Source: an uncultured Nocardiaceae bacterium
GTDB taxonomy: Bacteria; Actinomycetota; Actinomycetes; Mycobacteriales; Mycobacteriaceae
DNA length: 64,000 nucleotides
Assembly (NCBI GenBank): GCA_936936565.1
Contig: CAKZIX010000029.1
Coordinates: 1-64,000, forward strand
Direction of reading: 5' to 3'
This document shows positions 13,870 to 22,400 of this stretch, in pieces (position 1 is the first letter of the stretch; every line of letters starts with the position of its first letter). The notes beneath the pieces are model-generated. The model searched no databases, had not been told where the DNA came from, and saw only the letters and a list, made by a program, of their open reading frames with translations. A program made the translations under genes and the position numbers.

Positions 13870-13933
13870 CAGGTGACGTCGAGTCCGACCCGGTGCCGCG
13901 TCCCTGCGGCGGCGGGCGCCCGGCACAGGCGCG

Positions 13934-14764
13934 TCAGAGGCGCGCCGTCAGCCAGGCGGCGACGTCGTCGAGCACCTGGTCTTGCTCCGGCTCGTTGAAG
14001 ACCTCGTGATACAGGCCGGGATACACCTTGAGTGTGACGTCGGGCGAGCCGGCCTCGGCGGCCAGCCGCTCGGCGCCGGAGGCCAGATTCACCTTGTCGG
14101 CGGCGCCGTGCAGGATCAGCAGCGGAAGCTCGACCGCCGACAGCTTCGGCTGCACCCGGTCGATGCCGGCCAGCACCTCGGCCCCCATGCGGACCTTCAC
14201 CCGGCCCCGATAGTTCAGCGGATCGGCGTCGTAGGCCGCGACCACCTTCGGATCTCGGCTCACCAACCCGGCCGCGAACGGGGTAACCGGCACGTCCGGG
14301 ATGACCGACGAAAGTACCTTCGCCGCAATGCGTTCGGCCTTGGAGCCGACCGCCACATCCAGCGGCGTGCCCGACAGCACCAACCCGCGCAGCGGATACG
14401 GCGTGCCGAGAACATAGTCGAGGGCGAGCAGCGCACCCAGGCTGTGCGCGACGACGAACACCGGCAGTCCGGGATGGCGCTCGGCGGCGATGCGGAGCAA
14501 CCGGTCCAGATCGGCCTCCACACCCGTCAAACGCTCCACGTTGCCGCGCCGGCCCGCGGAGCGGCCGTGCCCGTTGTGATCGATGGCGTAGGTGGCAAAC
14601 CCGGCGGCGACCAGCCGATCCGCCACGTGGGTGTAGCGCCCGCTGTGCTCGGCGTAGCCGTGCACCACCACCGCCACACCCACTGCTTCTCCGGGAAGCC
14701 AACCCTGCCAATAGATTTCGCTGCCCGCGGCACCGACGAACCGGCCCTCGACATGCTCGCTCAC
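13934..14764 (-). CDS. Monoacylglycerol lipase-type alpha/beta hydrolase
   Basis: 276 residues with the alpha/beta-hydrolase core: oxyanion segment VVHGYAEHSGRY, nucleophile elbow VVAHSLGALLAL (Ser in A-H-S-L-G), acid in LILHGAADKVN and His in YPGLYHEVFNE. This is close to M. tuberculosis Rv0183, a monoacylglycerol lipase acting on host or membrane lipids. The GTG start has a good RBS (GGGAGG) and overlaps the stop of the upstream sigG-like gene (GTGA at 14761-14764), reproducing the sigG-Rv0183 neighbourhood but as a coupled operon. No signal peptide. Confidence 0.85.
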   Translation of the reverse strand: MSEHVEGRFVGAAGSEIYWQGWLPGEAVGVAVVVHGYAEHSGRYTHVADRLVAAGFATYAIDHNGHGRSAGRRGNVERLTGVEADLDRLLRIAAERHPGLPVFVVAHSLGALLALDYVLGTPYPLRGLVLSGTPLDVAVGSKAERIAAKVLSSVIPDVPVTPFAAGLVSRDPKVVAAYDADPLNYRGRVKVRMGAEVLAGIDRVQPKLSAVELPLLILHGAADKVNLASGAERLAAEAGSPDVTLKVYPGLYHEVFNEPEQDQVLDDVAAWLTARL

Positions 14765-15765
14765 AAAGCCTCCCTCTGACCGGCGTCTGGCAGCGAGTGT
14801 ACGAGGTGGCCCGGCAGGCCGAAGCGTGCCACGTGCTCCGCTCCGATGAACGTGGTGACGGCGGCGACGGCGGCACCCTCGAGGGTGAGCACGTCGATGG
14901 CGAACGCCTCGAATACGTCGCCGTTGCGCAGATATGACGCGAGTGCGGGCTGGCCGTTGGCGACCGTCGGAATCCGGCGCCATTCGCCGCAGATCGTCAT
15001 GGGCACCGCGCGCGCGAACTCGACCACGGCGTCCCGGCCCGAATACCAGTGCGGCAGCGGCGGCATGGACCAGGTGACATCCTCGGTGAGCAGTGCCACC
15101 AAGCCGTCCGCGTCGCCGCGTGCGAGTGCCTCGGCATAGCCGATGACGATGGTGCGGACCCGTTCGTCGCCCAATTCGCGCAGCGTCTGCGTCTGGCTGA
15201 CCGGCGGCACGCGCTCGGCGACGATCCGCCGCGCCCGCTGCAGGGCGCTGTGCACCGACGCCCGCGAGGTGGCCATCATGCTCGCGATCTCGTCGGCCGA
15301 GAATCCCAGTACCTCGAACAGCAGCAGCGCCGCCCGCTGGTTCCCCGGAAGATGTTGCACCGCAGCCACGAACGCCAATTCGACGGCCTCCCGGCGCTCG
15401 ATCTGTACGTCCGGGTACGGCTCGAGCCAGGCAACCTCGTGCATCGGGGTGTCCGCGACGACGGCATGCTCGCTGGCCGGGCCGAGATCCATCGGCAAGG
15501 CGCGCCGGCCGCGGCTGTCGATCGCGTCCAAACACGTGCGGGTGGCCACCGTGTACAGCCAGGAGCGCAGCGAACTGCGCTCCTCGAATCGGTGCAACCC
15601 CCGCCAGGCCCGCAACAGGGCTTCCTGCAGCGCATCGTCGGCGTCGTGTGCCGAACCGAGCATCCGGTAACAGTGCGCGTGCAGCTCACGGCGCAGCGGC
15701 GCCACCAGCCGATCGAAGGCGTCGGTATCCCCGTCGCGTGCACGCGCGAGCGCATCGGTGCTCAT
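14761..15765 (-). CDS. sigG: SigG-family ECF sigma factor with NTF2-like C-terminus
   Basis: 334 residues. Sigma region 2 is HCYRMLGSAHDADDALQEAL (about 30-50), and region 4 contains LLLFEVLGFSADEIASMM (about 150-168). A SnoaL/NTF2-like domain fills the C-terminal third (TIVIGYAEALARGDADGLVA onward). This fits the SigG subfamily, which has no adjacent anti-sigma gene; the extension probably regulates activity. The ATG at 15765 gives the usual start MSTDALARARDGD. It is coupled to the downstream lipase by a 4-base overlap. It is divergent from an alpha/beta hydrolase gene (109-bp gap). Confidence 0.85.
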   Translation of the reverse strand: MSTDALARARDGDTDAFDRLVAPLRRELHAHCYRMLGSAHDADDALQEALLRAWRGLHRFEERSSLRSWLYTVATRTCLDAIDSRGRRALPMDLGPASEHAVVADTPMHEVAWLEPYPDVQIERREAVELAFVAAVQHLPGNQRAALLLFEVLGFSADEIASMMATSRASVHSALQRARRIVAERVPPVSQTQTLRELGDERVRTIVIGYAEALARGDADGLVALLTEDVTWSMPPLPHWYSGRDAVVEFARAVPMTICGEWRRIPTVANGQPALASYLRNGDVFEAFAIDVLTLEGAAVAAVTTFIGAEHVARFGLPGHLVHSLPDAGQREAL

Positions 15766-15874
15766 GCAGCCGAGTATGCGCGCGGCCACCGACAAGTTTT
15801 CGCGGCCGCGATGAATGTCGGCGCGCTCGGCAGTCTCACCGACGACATCCGCCACCGCACCCCCCGGAGGAATC

Positions 15875-16693
15875 ATGCACACCACCACACTCGACGTGCC
15901 CGGCGCTCGGCTCTATTGCGAACTGCGCGGCGCCGGCCCGCTGCTGCTCCTGGTCGGCGCGCCGATGGACGCGCGTGCGTTCGAGGGACTGGCCGAGGCG
16001 CTGGCCGGCGATTTCACCGTGCTCACCACCGATCCGCGCGGAATCAACCGCAGTACCGTCGCCGACCGTGGCGCCGAATGCACGCCGCGGGTGCGCGCCG
16101 ACGACCTGGCGCGCATTGTTCGCAGCGTCCCGCACACTGGACCCGCCGTGGTGTTCGGCACCAGCGGCGGCGCGGTGAGCGTGCTCGAACTCGCCCAGCG
16201 CCACCCGGAGCTGCTGGAACTCGTCGTGGCACACGAGCCGCCACTGGACGAGATGCTGCCCGACCGCCGCGAGCTGTATGCGGCCACCGAAGACATGATC
16301 GCCGTCTACGCCGCCGGCGATCACCTCGCCGCCATGCGGAAGTTCTTGCAGATAGCCAACATCGAACTTCCCGAGCCGGTGTTTGCGCAGTACTTCGGCG
16401 GCCCGCGCAGCGCCCAGCAGGTCGCCGACGACGACTACCAGTTCTTCGCGATGCTGCGCTCGTCGGTGCGCTGGCTGCCCGATCTCGATGCGCTGCGGCG
16501 CACGCGCGTACTCGTCGGCATCGGCGAGCAGTCCACCGACCAACTGTGCGACCGCGCGGCCCGCGCCCTGGCCGAACAGCTCGGTGTCTGGCCGACCATG
16601 TTTCCGGGCGACCACACCGGATTCCTCGACGATCCCGCCGGATTCGCCGCGCGACTGCGCGCCGTCATCGATCCGGTGACATCGGTGCCGTAA
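15875..16693 (+). CDS. Alpha/beta hydrolase
   Basis: 272 residues. The features are the strand-turn LLLVGAPMDARAFEGLAEAL, the nucleophile elbow VVFGTSGGAVSVLELA (Ser in G-T-S-G-G) and the C-terminal His in FPGDHTGFLDDP. This is a typical soluble esterase/hydrolase of the haloperoxidase-like group; the substrate is unknown. The ATG at 15875 is chosen for GGAGG 4 nt upstream (15866-15870). An in-frame ATG at 15815 would add 20 residues without a ribosome binding site. Divergent from sigG, which may share its promoter region. Confidence 0.75.
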   Translation: MHTTTLDVPGARLYCELRGAGPLLLLVGAPMDARAFEGLAEALAGDFTVLTTDPRGINRSTVADRGAECTPRVRADDLARIVRSVPHTGPAVVFGTSGGAVSVLELAQRHPELLELVVAHEPPLDEMLPDRRELYAATEDMIAVYAAGDHLAAMRKFLQIANIELPEPVFAQYFGGPRSAQQVADDDYQFFAMLRSSVRWLPDLDALRRTRVLVGIGEQSTDQLCDRAARALAEQLGVWPTMFPGDHTGFLDDPAGFAARLRAVIDPVTSVP

Positions 16694-16733
16694 CGACATC
16701 GTGTCGTTTCGAGCCCGCCATCGGGGGGACACT

Positions 16734-16739
16734 TAACCT
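16734..16739 (+). promoter_or_regulatory. -10 box TAACCT, leaderless start at 16746
   Basis: TANNNT element exactly 6 nt before the ATG at 16746. This favours that ATG over the GTG at 16740. Confidence 0.45.
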
Positions 16740-16745
16740 GTGCCG

Positions 16746-17486
16746 ATGCGATGGAGCGGGCTCGTGATGGCGGTGGCGGTCGCGATGTCGGGTGGCACCG
16801 CAGTGGCAGCCGCGGACCCGGTTGCCACCCCGGCGCCCACGGTCACGGTGGACGCGATCGCGGAGATTCCGGCGCGCTCGTCGATCTCCGTTCAGACATC
16901 GGTGCCCGGGGCCCGGGTGGGCACCGTGAACGAAGGCGAGTCGCGGCCGGGCCTGTCGATCGTCAAGCTGTACATGGTCGACTTCGCGCTGCGCCACGGC
17001 GACGGCTCGGAGTCGGACAAATCGTTGGCGGAGCGGATGATTCGCTTCTCCGACGACGGCGCCGCCAGCGCACTGGACGCCAAGTACCCAGACTCGATCG
17101 GCGCCGTCGCCGCCGAGTACGGGCTGCCGGCCACCCGCGGCGGCTACTGGGGTTTCGCAATGACCAGCGCCGCCGACGTGACCACCTTCCTGCGGATCAA
17201 GCAGACCACAGACCCCGGATCGCCGTTGTTCGGCTGGATGGCCACCGCCGGCGACACCGCTGCCGACGGCACCCCGCAGAACTGGGGCACCGCGAACGTG
17301 CGCGGCGTCCTCGGCACCAAATGGGGCTGGGGCGACGACGGGCTCTCCGGGGTGGCCTCGGTGTCCTACGGGCCGGGTTTCGTCGTCGCGATGTTCACCT
17401 TCGGCACCACGGCCGATCAGGACGCCGACCTGAGCGCCGCGGTGCCCGGGCTGTTGCTCGACAAAGTGGCCGGCACGCGACGGTAG
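16746..17486 (+). CDS. Secreted serine beta-lactamase/PBP-like protein
   Basis: 246 residues with a Sec signal peptide (LVMAVAVAMSGGTAVAAADP; cleavage near residue 25). The mature part shows the beta-lactamase/penicillin-binding fold signatures in reduced form: an SxxK motif in GLSIVKLYMVDFALRHG, an SDN-like FSDDGAASALDAKY, and TKWGWGDDGLSG in place of KTG. Such exported single-domain serine hydrolases are common in mycobacteria and relatives, with unproven roles in envelope metabolism; beta-lactamase activity should not be assumed. Leaderless start. The GC-rich 165-bp gap after it shows no clear terminator. Confidence 0.7.
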   Translation: MRWSGLVMAVAVAMSGGTAVAAADPVATPAPTVTVDAIAEIPARSSISVQTSVPGARVGTVNEGESRPGLSIVKLYMVDFALRHGDGSESDKSLAERMIRFSDDGAASALDAKYPDSIGAVAAEYGLPATRGGYWGFAMTSAADVTTFLRIKQTTDPGSPLFGWMATAGDTAADGTPQNWGTANVRGVLGTKWGWGDDGLSGVASVSYGPGFVVAMFTFGTTADQDADLSAAVPGLLLDKVAGTRR

Positions 17487-17639
17487 CCGTGCGTCAGTTG
17501 CGAGTCGCTGACGAGTCGGCCACGACGCGGATGCGCTCGCGCCTGCCGTAGAGGTCGTCATAGCCGACGATGATCTGTGCGAACGGGCAGCCGGTGCGTC
17601 CTAACCCGTGGAGGGACCCGCCGCGCACCCACGGGTGCG

Positions 17640-17645
17640 TACGAT
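17640..17645 (+). promoter_or_regulatory. -10 box TACGAT, leaderless start at 17652
   Basis: TANNNT element 6 nt before the ATG. It is preceded by a short inverted repeat (ACCCGTGG/CCACGGGT, about 17600-17634) of uncertain meaning. Confidence 0.45.
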
Positions 17646-17651
17646 CGAGAG

Positions 17652-18362
17652 ATGTCCGACTCGATCGTGATCCCCCGCCGATTTCGTGGTCCGGACAATT
17701 CCGGCAACGGTGGATATACCGCCGGCCTGCTCGCCGCGCAGCTTCCGCCGGGTTCGGTCACCGAGATAACGCTTCGCATGCCGCCGCCGCTGGATGTTCC
17801 ACTGGCACTGACGGCTTCGGGTGACACCGCCCGGCTCGACCGCGACGGCAACGTCGTCGCCGAGGCGAAGACAGCCGGCACCGAGCCGACAGTGCTGCCG
17901 CCGGTGTCGCCGGCCGCGGCGCAGGACGCGATGACCCACTTCGCCGGCTATCGGGAACACCCGTTCGTGTACTGCTACACCTGTGGCACCGCGCGTGCCG
18001 ATGGCGACGGGCTGCGCATCTTTCCCGGCCCGATCGACGCGGACACGGTGGCCGCGACCTGGACGCCCCAGCAGAGCCAGCTCGACAGCTCCGCCGTCGC
18101 GACCGTGGTCGCGGCCCTGGACTGCCCCGGCGGCTGGGCGGCGATCACCGCGCTGGGGCGCGCAATGGTGTTGGGCCGCATCACGGTACGCATCGACGAG
18201 CTGCCCCGCGCCGGGGAGACCTACGTGATCGCCGGGGCGCACCTGGGCACCGAGGGCCGCAAGTCGCGCGTCGCGTCCACGCTGTTCGATGCCGACGGGC
18301 GGGTGCTGGCCACCACCGAGCACGTCTGGATCACCGTTGACGCCACGGCCTTCAATCGGTGA
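17652..18362 (+). CDS. Hotdog-fold thioesterase-like protein
   Basis: 236 residues. The C-terminal half (GWAAITALGRAMVLGRITVRIDELPRAGE... then STLFDADGRVLATTEHVW) has the strand pattern and the 'A.S.L.D..G.....' closing motif of hotdog-fold thioesterases. The N-terminal half has a similar pattern (ITLRMPPPLDVPLALTASGD), so this may be a double-hotdog protein. FVYCYTCGTARADGDGL contains a CYTC motif that could bind a metal. No catalytic residue can be assigned with certainty. Leaderless ATG. It converges with the MmcQ-like gene (11-bp overlap of the 3' ends). Confidence 0.55.
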   Translation: MSDSIVIPRRFRGPDNSGNGGYTAGLLAAQLPPGSVTEITLRMPPPLDVPLALTASGDTARLDRDGNVVAEAKTAGTEPTVLPPVSPAAAQDAMTHFAGYREHPFVYCYTCGTARADGDGLRIFPGPIDADTVAATWTPQQSQLDSSAVATVVAALDCPGGWAAITALGRAMVLGRITVRIDELPRAGETYVIAGAHLGTEGRKSRVASTLFDADGRVLATTEHVWITVDATAFNR

Positions 18363-18744
18363 CCGACTCCCCCAACAAGCGCACCAGCTTCGCCGGCGCC
18401 TGGATGCGGTAGCTCTCGGTGATCGACTCCGCCAGTTCCACCCAGTCGGTGCCGGTGTCCAGCACGGTGCCCACGAGGTTCGGCGCCCACGGCAACCGCA
18501 CATGGGAATCGCTTGTCGCGCAGAGCGCTTCGATCTCTTCGTAGGGCAGCCGGTAGGTCACGACCGTGCGCGGTTCGGCACTGTCGAACCACTTCTGAAA
18601 GACCGGGGTCCAGCCGTCACCGACCTGCACCAGGTGGGCGAAGTTCTTCTTGCGCACGCACCAGCGGGTGCCGATCCAGGCCGGCTCTTCGTAGGTTTGC
18701 GGCAGGTCCAGACAGATCGTGCGCATCCGGTCGAGTGCGTCCAT
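18352..18744 (-). CDS. MmcQ/YjbR-family protein
   Basis: 130 residues of the MmcQ/YjbR family (CyaY-like alpha/beta fold). It begins with the typical helix DRMRTICLDLPQTYEEPAWIGT, then FRV-type strands (WCVRKKNFAHLVQV) and the closing segment APAKLVRLL. Members are called DNA-binding on weak grounds and the true function is unknown. The ATG at 18744 is preferred to the GTG at 18747 because a TAGGTT -10 box ends 6 nt before it. It shares no operon with the antiporter gene that ends near its start (19-bp gap). Confidence 0.75.
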   Translation of the reverse strand: MDALDRMRTICLDLPQTYEEPAWIGTRWCVRKKNFAHLVQVGDGWTPVFQKWFDSAEPRTVVTYRLPYEEIEALCATSDSHVRLPWAPNLVGTVLDTGTDWVELAESITESYRIQAPAKLVRLLGESVTD

Positions 18745-18763
18745 CACCGCAACCTAACGCGAT

Positions 18764-20626
18764 TCAGCCCAGCAGGCTGTCGACATAGCACCAGCGCCAC
18801 GCTTCGCCGGGCTCGACGCTGCGGATCACGGGATGGCCGGTACTGCCGAAATGCTTGGTGGCGTGATTGCCCGGCGACGATTCGCAGCACGCAACGTGCC
18901 CACACGACAAGCACATCCGCAGATGCACCCACTCGTGACCCTCGGCCACGCATTCGCCGCACTGTCCCGGGGTGTCGGGCACCGCGACGACCGGGGCGGA
19001 GCGCAAATGATCGCAGTCGCCGGCCACGTGCGGTTGCAGCCGGCGTTCGGCGTCGAGACCGTCCTCGGCCTCGGCGATCCGGTCGATCAGCGACTCCTCG
19101 GTGTCGAGAGTGAACATGACCATCTGCAGCACCTCGTGATCGACGCCGCCGGTGTTGCGGGTGCGCAGCACCTCGTCACGCTCGGCGTCGAGCATGATCA
19201 GCCGCAGCCGGCGGTAGGCCTCACTGGGGGTGAGCTTGTCGGCTTCGCCGGGGCCGAGCCGTTCCCAGTACGCGTTGGTGCGGGTGGTGAGGCGGTTGCG
19301 CAGCGCCGCGACGGTCTCGGGAGGCGTGTCGGTGGTGACGTTGGCATCCAGCGCCCGCAGGCCCGCGGCGTGCGCCTGCTGCAGCAGATTCGCTTGCTGC
19401 AGTGCATCTTCGGCGCGGCTGGGGGCGGGCAGCCGCAGCCGGCGCACGAGCCATGGCAAGGATGTGCCCTGCAGCAGCAAGGTGCCGCCCACGACGACCA
19501 GCGCCACGAGGGTGAGCACGTCGCGATGCGGGGTGTCCTGCGGCAGCAGCAGCACCGCGGCCAGCGTCACCACGCCACGCATGCCGGCCCACGAGATCAC
19601 CGCGTGTGCGGCCCATGCCGGGGGCTCGCCGCGGCGCCGCAGGATGCGCGGCAGCACCATCGTCGGGAACACCCACAGCGGGCGCACCAGGATGACGGTC
19701 GCCAGCACGGCCACACACGAGCCGATCAACAGAGCGTGGTCGAGCCCGCTGTTCCAGGCGTCTTCCACGATCGCCCGAACCTGCAGCCCGATCACCAGAA
19801 AAACGGTGCTCTCCAGGATGAATTGGATGGTCTGCCAATTGGTGCGCTCAGCCAGCCGCGACGCCGCGCTCTGCAGCTTCGGCGCCGCCTGTCCGAGCAG
19901 CAGGCCGCAGGTGACCACCGAAATCACCCCGCTCGCGTGCACGTACTCCGCCGGCAGGTAGGCCACGAACGGCGCCAGGAACGACAGCGTGGTGTCCAGT
20001 ACCGGATCGTTGATGTGCTTGCGGAGCACGCCGAGCAGCAACGCCGCCGCAATCCCGATGAGCACGCCGCCGCCCGCGGCGATCAGCCAGTCGAGCCCGG
20101 CCTCGTACACCGCGACCGAACCGCCGATCGCGGCGATCGCGGTGCGCAACGTGACGATGGCGGTGGCATCGTTGAGCAGCGACTCCCCCTCCAGGACCGT
20201 CACCACCCGGCGCGGCATCCCCACCCGGCGCGCGATCGCGGTGGCCGCGACCGCGTCCGGCGGTGCGACGACGGCGCCCAGCGCGACGGCCACCGCGAAC
20301 GAAATGGGCAGCAGCAGCCACGCGACGAACGCGACCGCGAACGCGGTGAACAGCACCAAGCCCACCGACAGCAGCGCGATGGCGCGCCGATTGACCTTGA
20401 AGTCGATCAGCGAAGTCTTGATCGCCGCGGTGTAGAGCAGTGGCGGCAGCACGCCCAGCAGGATGACCTCGGGTTCGATGTCGAACTCGGGAACGAACCA
20501 CAGATACGAGCCGACGACGCCCGACACCGTGAGGACCAGCGGTTCGGACAGGCCGAGGCGCCGTGCGATCGCGGCCAGTGCCGCCGCGGTGGCGACGAGC
20601 GCGACGAATCCCAACGCGATGTTCAC
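18764..20626 (-). CDS. CPA1-type Na+/H+ antiporter with C-terminal UBP-type zinc finger
   Basis: 620 residues. Residues 1-410 form a 12-13 segment NhaP/CPA1 exchanger; the ion-binding motif is in GAVVAPPDAVAATAIARRVG and LEGESLLNDATAIV, with the ISWAGMRGVVTLA segment. A cytosolic helical region (about 430-540) follows. Residues 545-620 carry a UBP-type zinc finger: DCDHL, CGECVAEGHEWVHLRMCLSC, HVACCESSPGNHATKHF and HPVIRSV. The antiporter expels Na+ in exchange for H+. In eukaryotes this finger binds ubiquitin C-termini; its role here is unknown. The GTG start has no strong RBS. It lies between small unrelated genes. Confidence 0.85.
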   Translation of the reverse strand: MNIALGFVALVATAAALAAIARRLGLSEPLVLTVSGVVGSYLWFVPEFDIEPEVILLGVLPPLLYTAAIKTSLIDFKVNRRAIALLSVGLVLFTAFAVAFVAWLLLPISFAVAVALGAVVAPPDAVAATAIARRVGMPRRVVTVLEGESLLNDATAIVTLRTAIAAIGGSVAVYEAGLDWLIAAGGGVLIGIAAALLLGVLRKHINDPVLDTTLSFLAPFVAYLPAEYVHASGVISVVTCGLLLGQAAPKLQSAASRLAERTNWQTIQFILESTVFLVIGLQVRAIVEDAWNSGLDHALLIGSCVAVLATVILVRPLWVFPTMVLPRILRRRGEPPAWAAHAVISWAGMRGVVTLAAVLLLPQDTPHRDVLTLVALVVVGGTLLLQGTSLPWLVRRLRLPAPSRAEDALQQANLLQQAHAAGLRALDANVTTDTPPETVAALRNRLTTRTNAYWERLGPGEADKLTPSEAYRRLRLIMLDAERDEVLRTRNTGGVDHEVLQMVMFTLDTEESLIDRIAEAEDGLDAERRLQPHVAGDCDHLRSAPVVAVPDTPGQCGECVAEGHEWVHLRMCLSCGHVACCESSPGNHATKHFGSTGHPVIRSVEPGEAWRWCYVDSLLG

Positions 20627-20656
20627 CGCAGCAATATTGCCGGAGTGCGGGCTGGT

Positions 20657-21019
20657 TCAGCCGACGACGCCGTCGAGGTAGGTCCAGCGGCCGTGTTCGC
20701 GGACGAACCGGCTGCGTTCGTGGAGCGTGCCGCCGCGGTAGTGCGCCCGGAACTCGACGGTGCCTTCGGTGTCGAGCAAGCCGCCGCCGGAGCACTGGAC
20801 GATCTCGAGAAACGTCCACCGGACGCCGGGATCGGGCTCCAGGTCGGCGGGGCGAGTGCTGGAGTGCCACGACGACCGCAGATAGTCCACGTCGCCGCGG
20901 ACGAATGCCGTGTAGCGCGAGCGCATGAGCGCCTCCGCCGTCGGGGCCGGCGCCCCGGCGAGGAGCGGGCCGCAGCAGGCGTCGAGCAGGTCGCCGCGCC
21001 CGCACGGGCAGCGCGTCAC
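20657..21019 (-). CDS. ychJ: YchJ-family (UPF0225) protein with zinc-binding N-terminus
   Basis: 120 residues beginning with the SEC-C-like zinc motif CPCGRGDLLDACCGPLL and continuing into an NTF2-like domain (EALMRSRYTAFVRGDVDYL ... LHERSRFVREHGRWTYLDG), the full YchJ/UPF0225 layout. Function unknown. The GTG start overlaps the stop of the upstream GtrA-like gene by 4 bp, so the two are translationally coupled, although a functional link is not obvious. Confidence 0.8.
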   Translation of the reverse strand: MTRCPCGRGDLLDACCGPLLAGAPAPTAEALMRSRYTAFVRGDVDYLRSSWHSSTRPADLEPDPGVRWTFLEIVQCSGGGLLDTEGTVEFRAHYRGGTLHERSRFVREHGRWTYLDGVVG

Positions 21020-21492
21020 CGCCGGGCCCGGAACCACAGTCCGCGCAGCGCGACGAACCGCAGGAGCCCGACCAGGGCGGTCATCGCGATCACGAATCCG
21101 CCCTGCACGACGGCATTCGCGTTCGGGAACGCGACGCCGAGCCCGGCCAGCCCGAGCGCGCTGATGCCGAGCCCGAGCACGGCCAGCCCGCCGGCCTCCC
21201 ACTGTGCCGACAGCCAGCCCACCCGCGCGGTGGCGTGGAAGCTGAGCCGCCGGTGCAATTCGTTGGCGAGCACCGTGCTCACGAACCAGCCGGCGACGTT
21301 AGCGGGCTGTGTACCGAGGCTGTACAGCGCGAGAAAGAACAGAAAATAGGCGATATTCGAGGTGGTGCCGACGCAGGCGAACCGAATAAGTTGAGGTAGG
21401 GCCTTTTCCGAGCGCAGATAGTGCACGAACCGCCCCACCGGCGTACGCGGCACCGCAACCGGGGCCGTAATGCCCAGTTCCAAGACGGTCAT
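21016..21492 (-). CDS. GtrA-like membrane protein
   Basis: 158 residues with four predicted membrane segments. ALPQLIRFACVGTTSNIAYFLFF and ANVAGWFVSTVLANELHRRLSF match the GtrA/DPMS family, small proteins that help flip or transfer polyprenyl-linked sugars for envelope glycan modification. In mycobacteria GtrA-like proteins act in arabinogalactan and lipoglycan biosynthesis, so a cell-wall role is likely. Coupled to ychJ by a 4-bp overlap. Confidence 0.8.
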   Translation of the reverse strand: MTVLELGITAPVAVPRTPVGRFVHYLRSEKALPQLIRFACVGTTSNIAYFLFFLALYSLGTQPANVAGWFVSTVLANELHRRLSFHATARVGWLSAQWEAGGLAVLGLGISALGLAGLGVAFPNANAVVQGGFVIAMTALVGLLRFVALRGLWFRARR

Positions 21493-21556
21493 CGTCGCGC
21501 CTCTCGGTTACCGATGCTGGCAAGATCGTACCTGAAGTGGAGAGCTTTCCTCCACT

Positions 21557-22390
21557 TTATTTCGATGTGACCGGCAGCACATTTCGGCCGACGATCACGA
21601 GCCCGTCTCCGGCGTCGACGAATTCGGTGCGCAGCCCGTGCGCGGTCAGCACCGCACCGGCTGCGGCGGCCTGATCCGCGCCGATCTCGCTGTAGAGCGC
21701 GCCGCCGGGACACAGCCACGCCCCGGCGCCGGCCACCATGCGGCGAAAGGTGTGCAGACCGTCGGCGCCGCCGTCCAGCGCGGGGCGCGCCTCGTACACG
21801 CGAAACTCCCGCGGCAACTGCAGGATCGCGGCCGTCGGCACATAGGGAACGTTGGCGAGCAGGGTCTGCACCCGCCCACGCAGCGCCACGGGTAGCGGCG
21901 CGAACAGATCGCCGGTGTACACCTGCCCGGACACGTTGTGCCGCAGCATGTTCCGGCGCGCGCAGCGCACTGCGACCGGATCGATGTCGGCGGCGTGCAC
22001 CTGCACGCCGGGCACCGCCGCCGTCAGCGCGATCGCCAGGGCGCCCGTGCCACAGCACAGATCGAGCACCACGGCACCGGCAACCGCGTGCCGCGCGGCC
22101 GCCTCGACCAGCACTTCGGTGCGCCGGCGCGGAACGAAGACACCCGGCTCGACGTCCAGGCGCAGCCCGGCGAACTCCGCCCAGCCCAGGACGTACTCCA
22201 GCGGCTCGCCCCGCACCCGGCGGGCGAGCAGGGCAGCTGGCCCGGGCGGTTGCGCCCGCGCCGCCAGCAGCAACCGCGCCTCGTCCTCGGCGAACACGCA
22301 GCCGGCCGCACGCAGCGCCGCGACGAGCTGCGCGAACCCCGGCTCGCCATCGTGCGGCGGCGCCGCGGCGCCGCCGGCATCGTTGCGCAT
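21557..22390 (-). CDS. PrmC/HemK-related N5-glutamine methyltransferase
   Basis: 277 residues. The N-terminal helical domain is followed by a Rossmann methyltransferase: motif I VLDLCCGTGALAIALTA, the acidic motif II VHAADIDPVAVRCARRN, and catalytic LLANVPYVPT in place of the PrmC NPPY. This variant fits the actinobacterial PrmC-related family (TIGR03704 type), predicted to methylate a glutamine side chain in a protein; the target is unknown. It is not the prfA-linked PrmC. The ATG at 22390 follows the 3' end of the WYL gene by 10 bp. Confidence 0.8.
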   Translation of the reverse strand: MRNDAGGAAAPPHDGEPGFAQLVAALRAAGCVFAEDEARLLLAARAQPPGPAALLARRVRGEPLEYVLGWAEFAGLRLDVEPGVFVPRRRTEVLVEAAARHAVAGAVVLDLCCGTGALAIALTAAVPGVQVHAADIDPVAVRCARRNMLRHNVSGQVYTGDLFAPLPVALRGRVQTLLANVPYVPTAAILQLPREFRVYEARPALDGGADGLHTFRRMVAGAGAWLCPGGALYSEIGADQAAAAGAVLTAHGLRTEFVDAGDGLVIVGRNVLPVTSK

Positions 22391-22400
22391 GCGCCTCACG

